A DNA stretch of 64,000 bases, from the NCBI GenBank assembly GCA_937125395.1, contig CAKZLI010000023.1:62001-126000 (forward strand). The letters run 5' to 3'. The notes under the pieces are model-generated. The model was given only the letters and a program-made list of their open reading frames with translations. It was not told where the DNA came from and did no database searches. Of the stretch, positions 63,755 to 64,000 are shown in pieces (position 1 is the first letter of the stretch; each line of letters begins with the position of its first letter). Source of the stretch: an uncultured Glaciecola sp. (GTDB taxonomy: Bacteria > Pseudomonadota > Gammaproteobacteria > Enterobacterales > Alteromonadaceae). Both the position numbers and the translations under genes were made by a program.

Positions 63755-64000
63755 CTAGTTATCCGCCACAACCACAGTAATGTGACTGCTACGCTTAAAA
63801 ATACGATCGGCACGACCTTTAGCTCGTGTTTTGATACGCTTCATAGTAGGACCTTCGTCAACGAAGATTTTCGCAATCTTTAACTCGTCAATGTCTGCGC
63901 CGTCGTTGTGCTCTGCGTTGGCAATTGCCGACTCAAGCACTTTCTTAACTAAAACAGCAGCTTTTTTGTTGCTGTACGTTAAGACTTCGATCGCTTTTTC
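63755..64000 (-). CDS. rplV: 50S ribosomal protein L22, 5' end beyond window
   Basis: The C-terminal 81 residues are visible; the frame is open to the window edge (begins [20 protein letters not shown] in the read direction), so the internal ATG at 63940 is not the start. The extended-loop and C-terminal sequence [20 protein letters not shown] is diagnostic; this hairpin lines the exit tunnel. First visible gene of the S10 operon segment. Confidence 0.96.
   Translation of the reverse strand, partial: EKAIEVLTYSNKKAAVLVKKVLESAIANAEHNDGADIDELKIAKIFVDEGPTMKRIKTRAKGRADRIFKRSSHITVVVADN

Overview
The window looks like a chromosomal segment of a marine-type gammaproteobacterium, probably Alteromonadales or a close relative. 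This is an inference from gene content: an ast arginine-succinylation operon with a DUF1338 gene, DUF2982, VF530 and DUF3612 family genes, a three-gene proton-translocating transhydrogenase, a complete PHA granule locus, a DctPQM TRAP transporter, TonB receptors and several hybrid histidine kinases. DNA is moderately AT-rich and almost fully coding. I see no tRNA, rRNA, CRISPR array, intact insertion sequence or prophage. No stretch over about 300 bases lacks a gene.

Layout. 1-2.1 kb: end of the ast operon (astD, DUF1338). 2.1-8.1 kb: parC, an orphan tripartite hybrid kinase, a DUF2982 membrane protein. 8.2-13.4 kb: RND pump and adaptor, divergent from a TetR regulator, with a palindromic operator between them. 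13.4-21.1 kb: pyrB-hemL, a DyP peroxidase and gamma-glutamyltransferase pair, an SSS symporter, VF530 and a sugar acetyltransferase. 21.1-24.0 kb: a tight hydrolase/response-regulator/kinase operon. 24.1-29.0 kb: glnK-amtB behind a sigma-54/NtrC-type promoter, an unknown membrane protein and PBP1b. 29.2-39.0 kb: PHA metabolism (phaC, pntAA-pntAB-pntB, phaR, two phasins, phaZ, a lytic transglycosylase, phaB). 39.3-48.6 kb: purU, an M3 peptidase lipoprotein, an SDR, waaA, kynU with an exported formamidase-like hydrolase, and a Fic protein with an altered catalytic motif. 48.7-54.0 kb: TRAP transporter divergent from a Cache-domain two-component system. 54.0-56.3 kb: a DUF3612 regulator divergent from a 152-residue protein that resembles only the inserted alpha/beta domain of malate synthase G. 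56.4-61.2 kb: TonB-dependent receptor overlapping a hybrid kinase. 61.3-64 kb: an unknown coiled-coil protein and the 3' end of the S10 ribosomal operon (rplV', rpsC, rplP, rpmC, rpsQ), not followed by the usual spc operon.

How parts fit together. In the PHA locus, transhydrogenase could supply the NADPH used by PhaB to make 3-hydroxybutyryl-CoA. PhaC polymerises it, phasins coat the granule, PhaZ remobilises it, and PhaR probably represses the first phasin through two inverted operator copies that bracket its promoter. GlnK-AmtB is a nitrogen-limitation module. The TRAP transporter and the Cache kinase with its NarL-type regulator look like an organic-acid uptake and sensing unit.

The most unusual item is the free-standing malate-synthase-G-like domain beside a DUF3612 regulator. 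Next are the break in the S10-spc ribosomal gene string, the Fic protein lacking its catalytic histidine, and the translationally overlapping TonB receptor and kinase. Family assignments rest on motifs read by eye and recalled family sequences; no database search was run.
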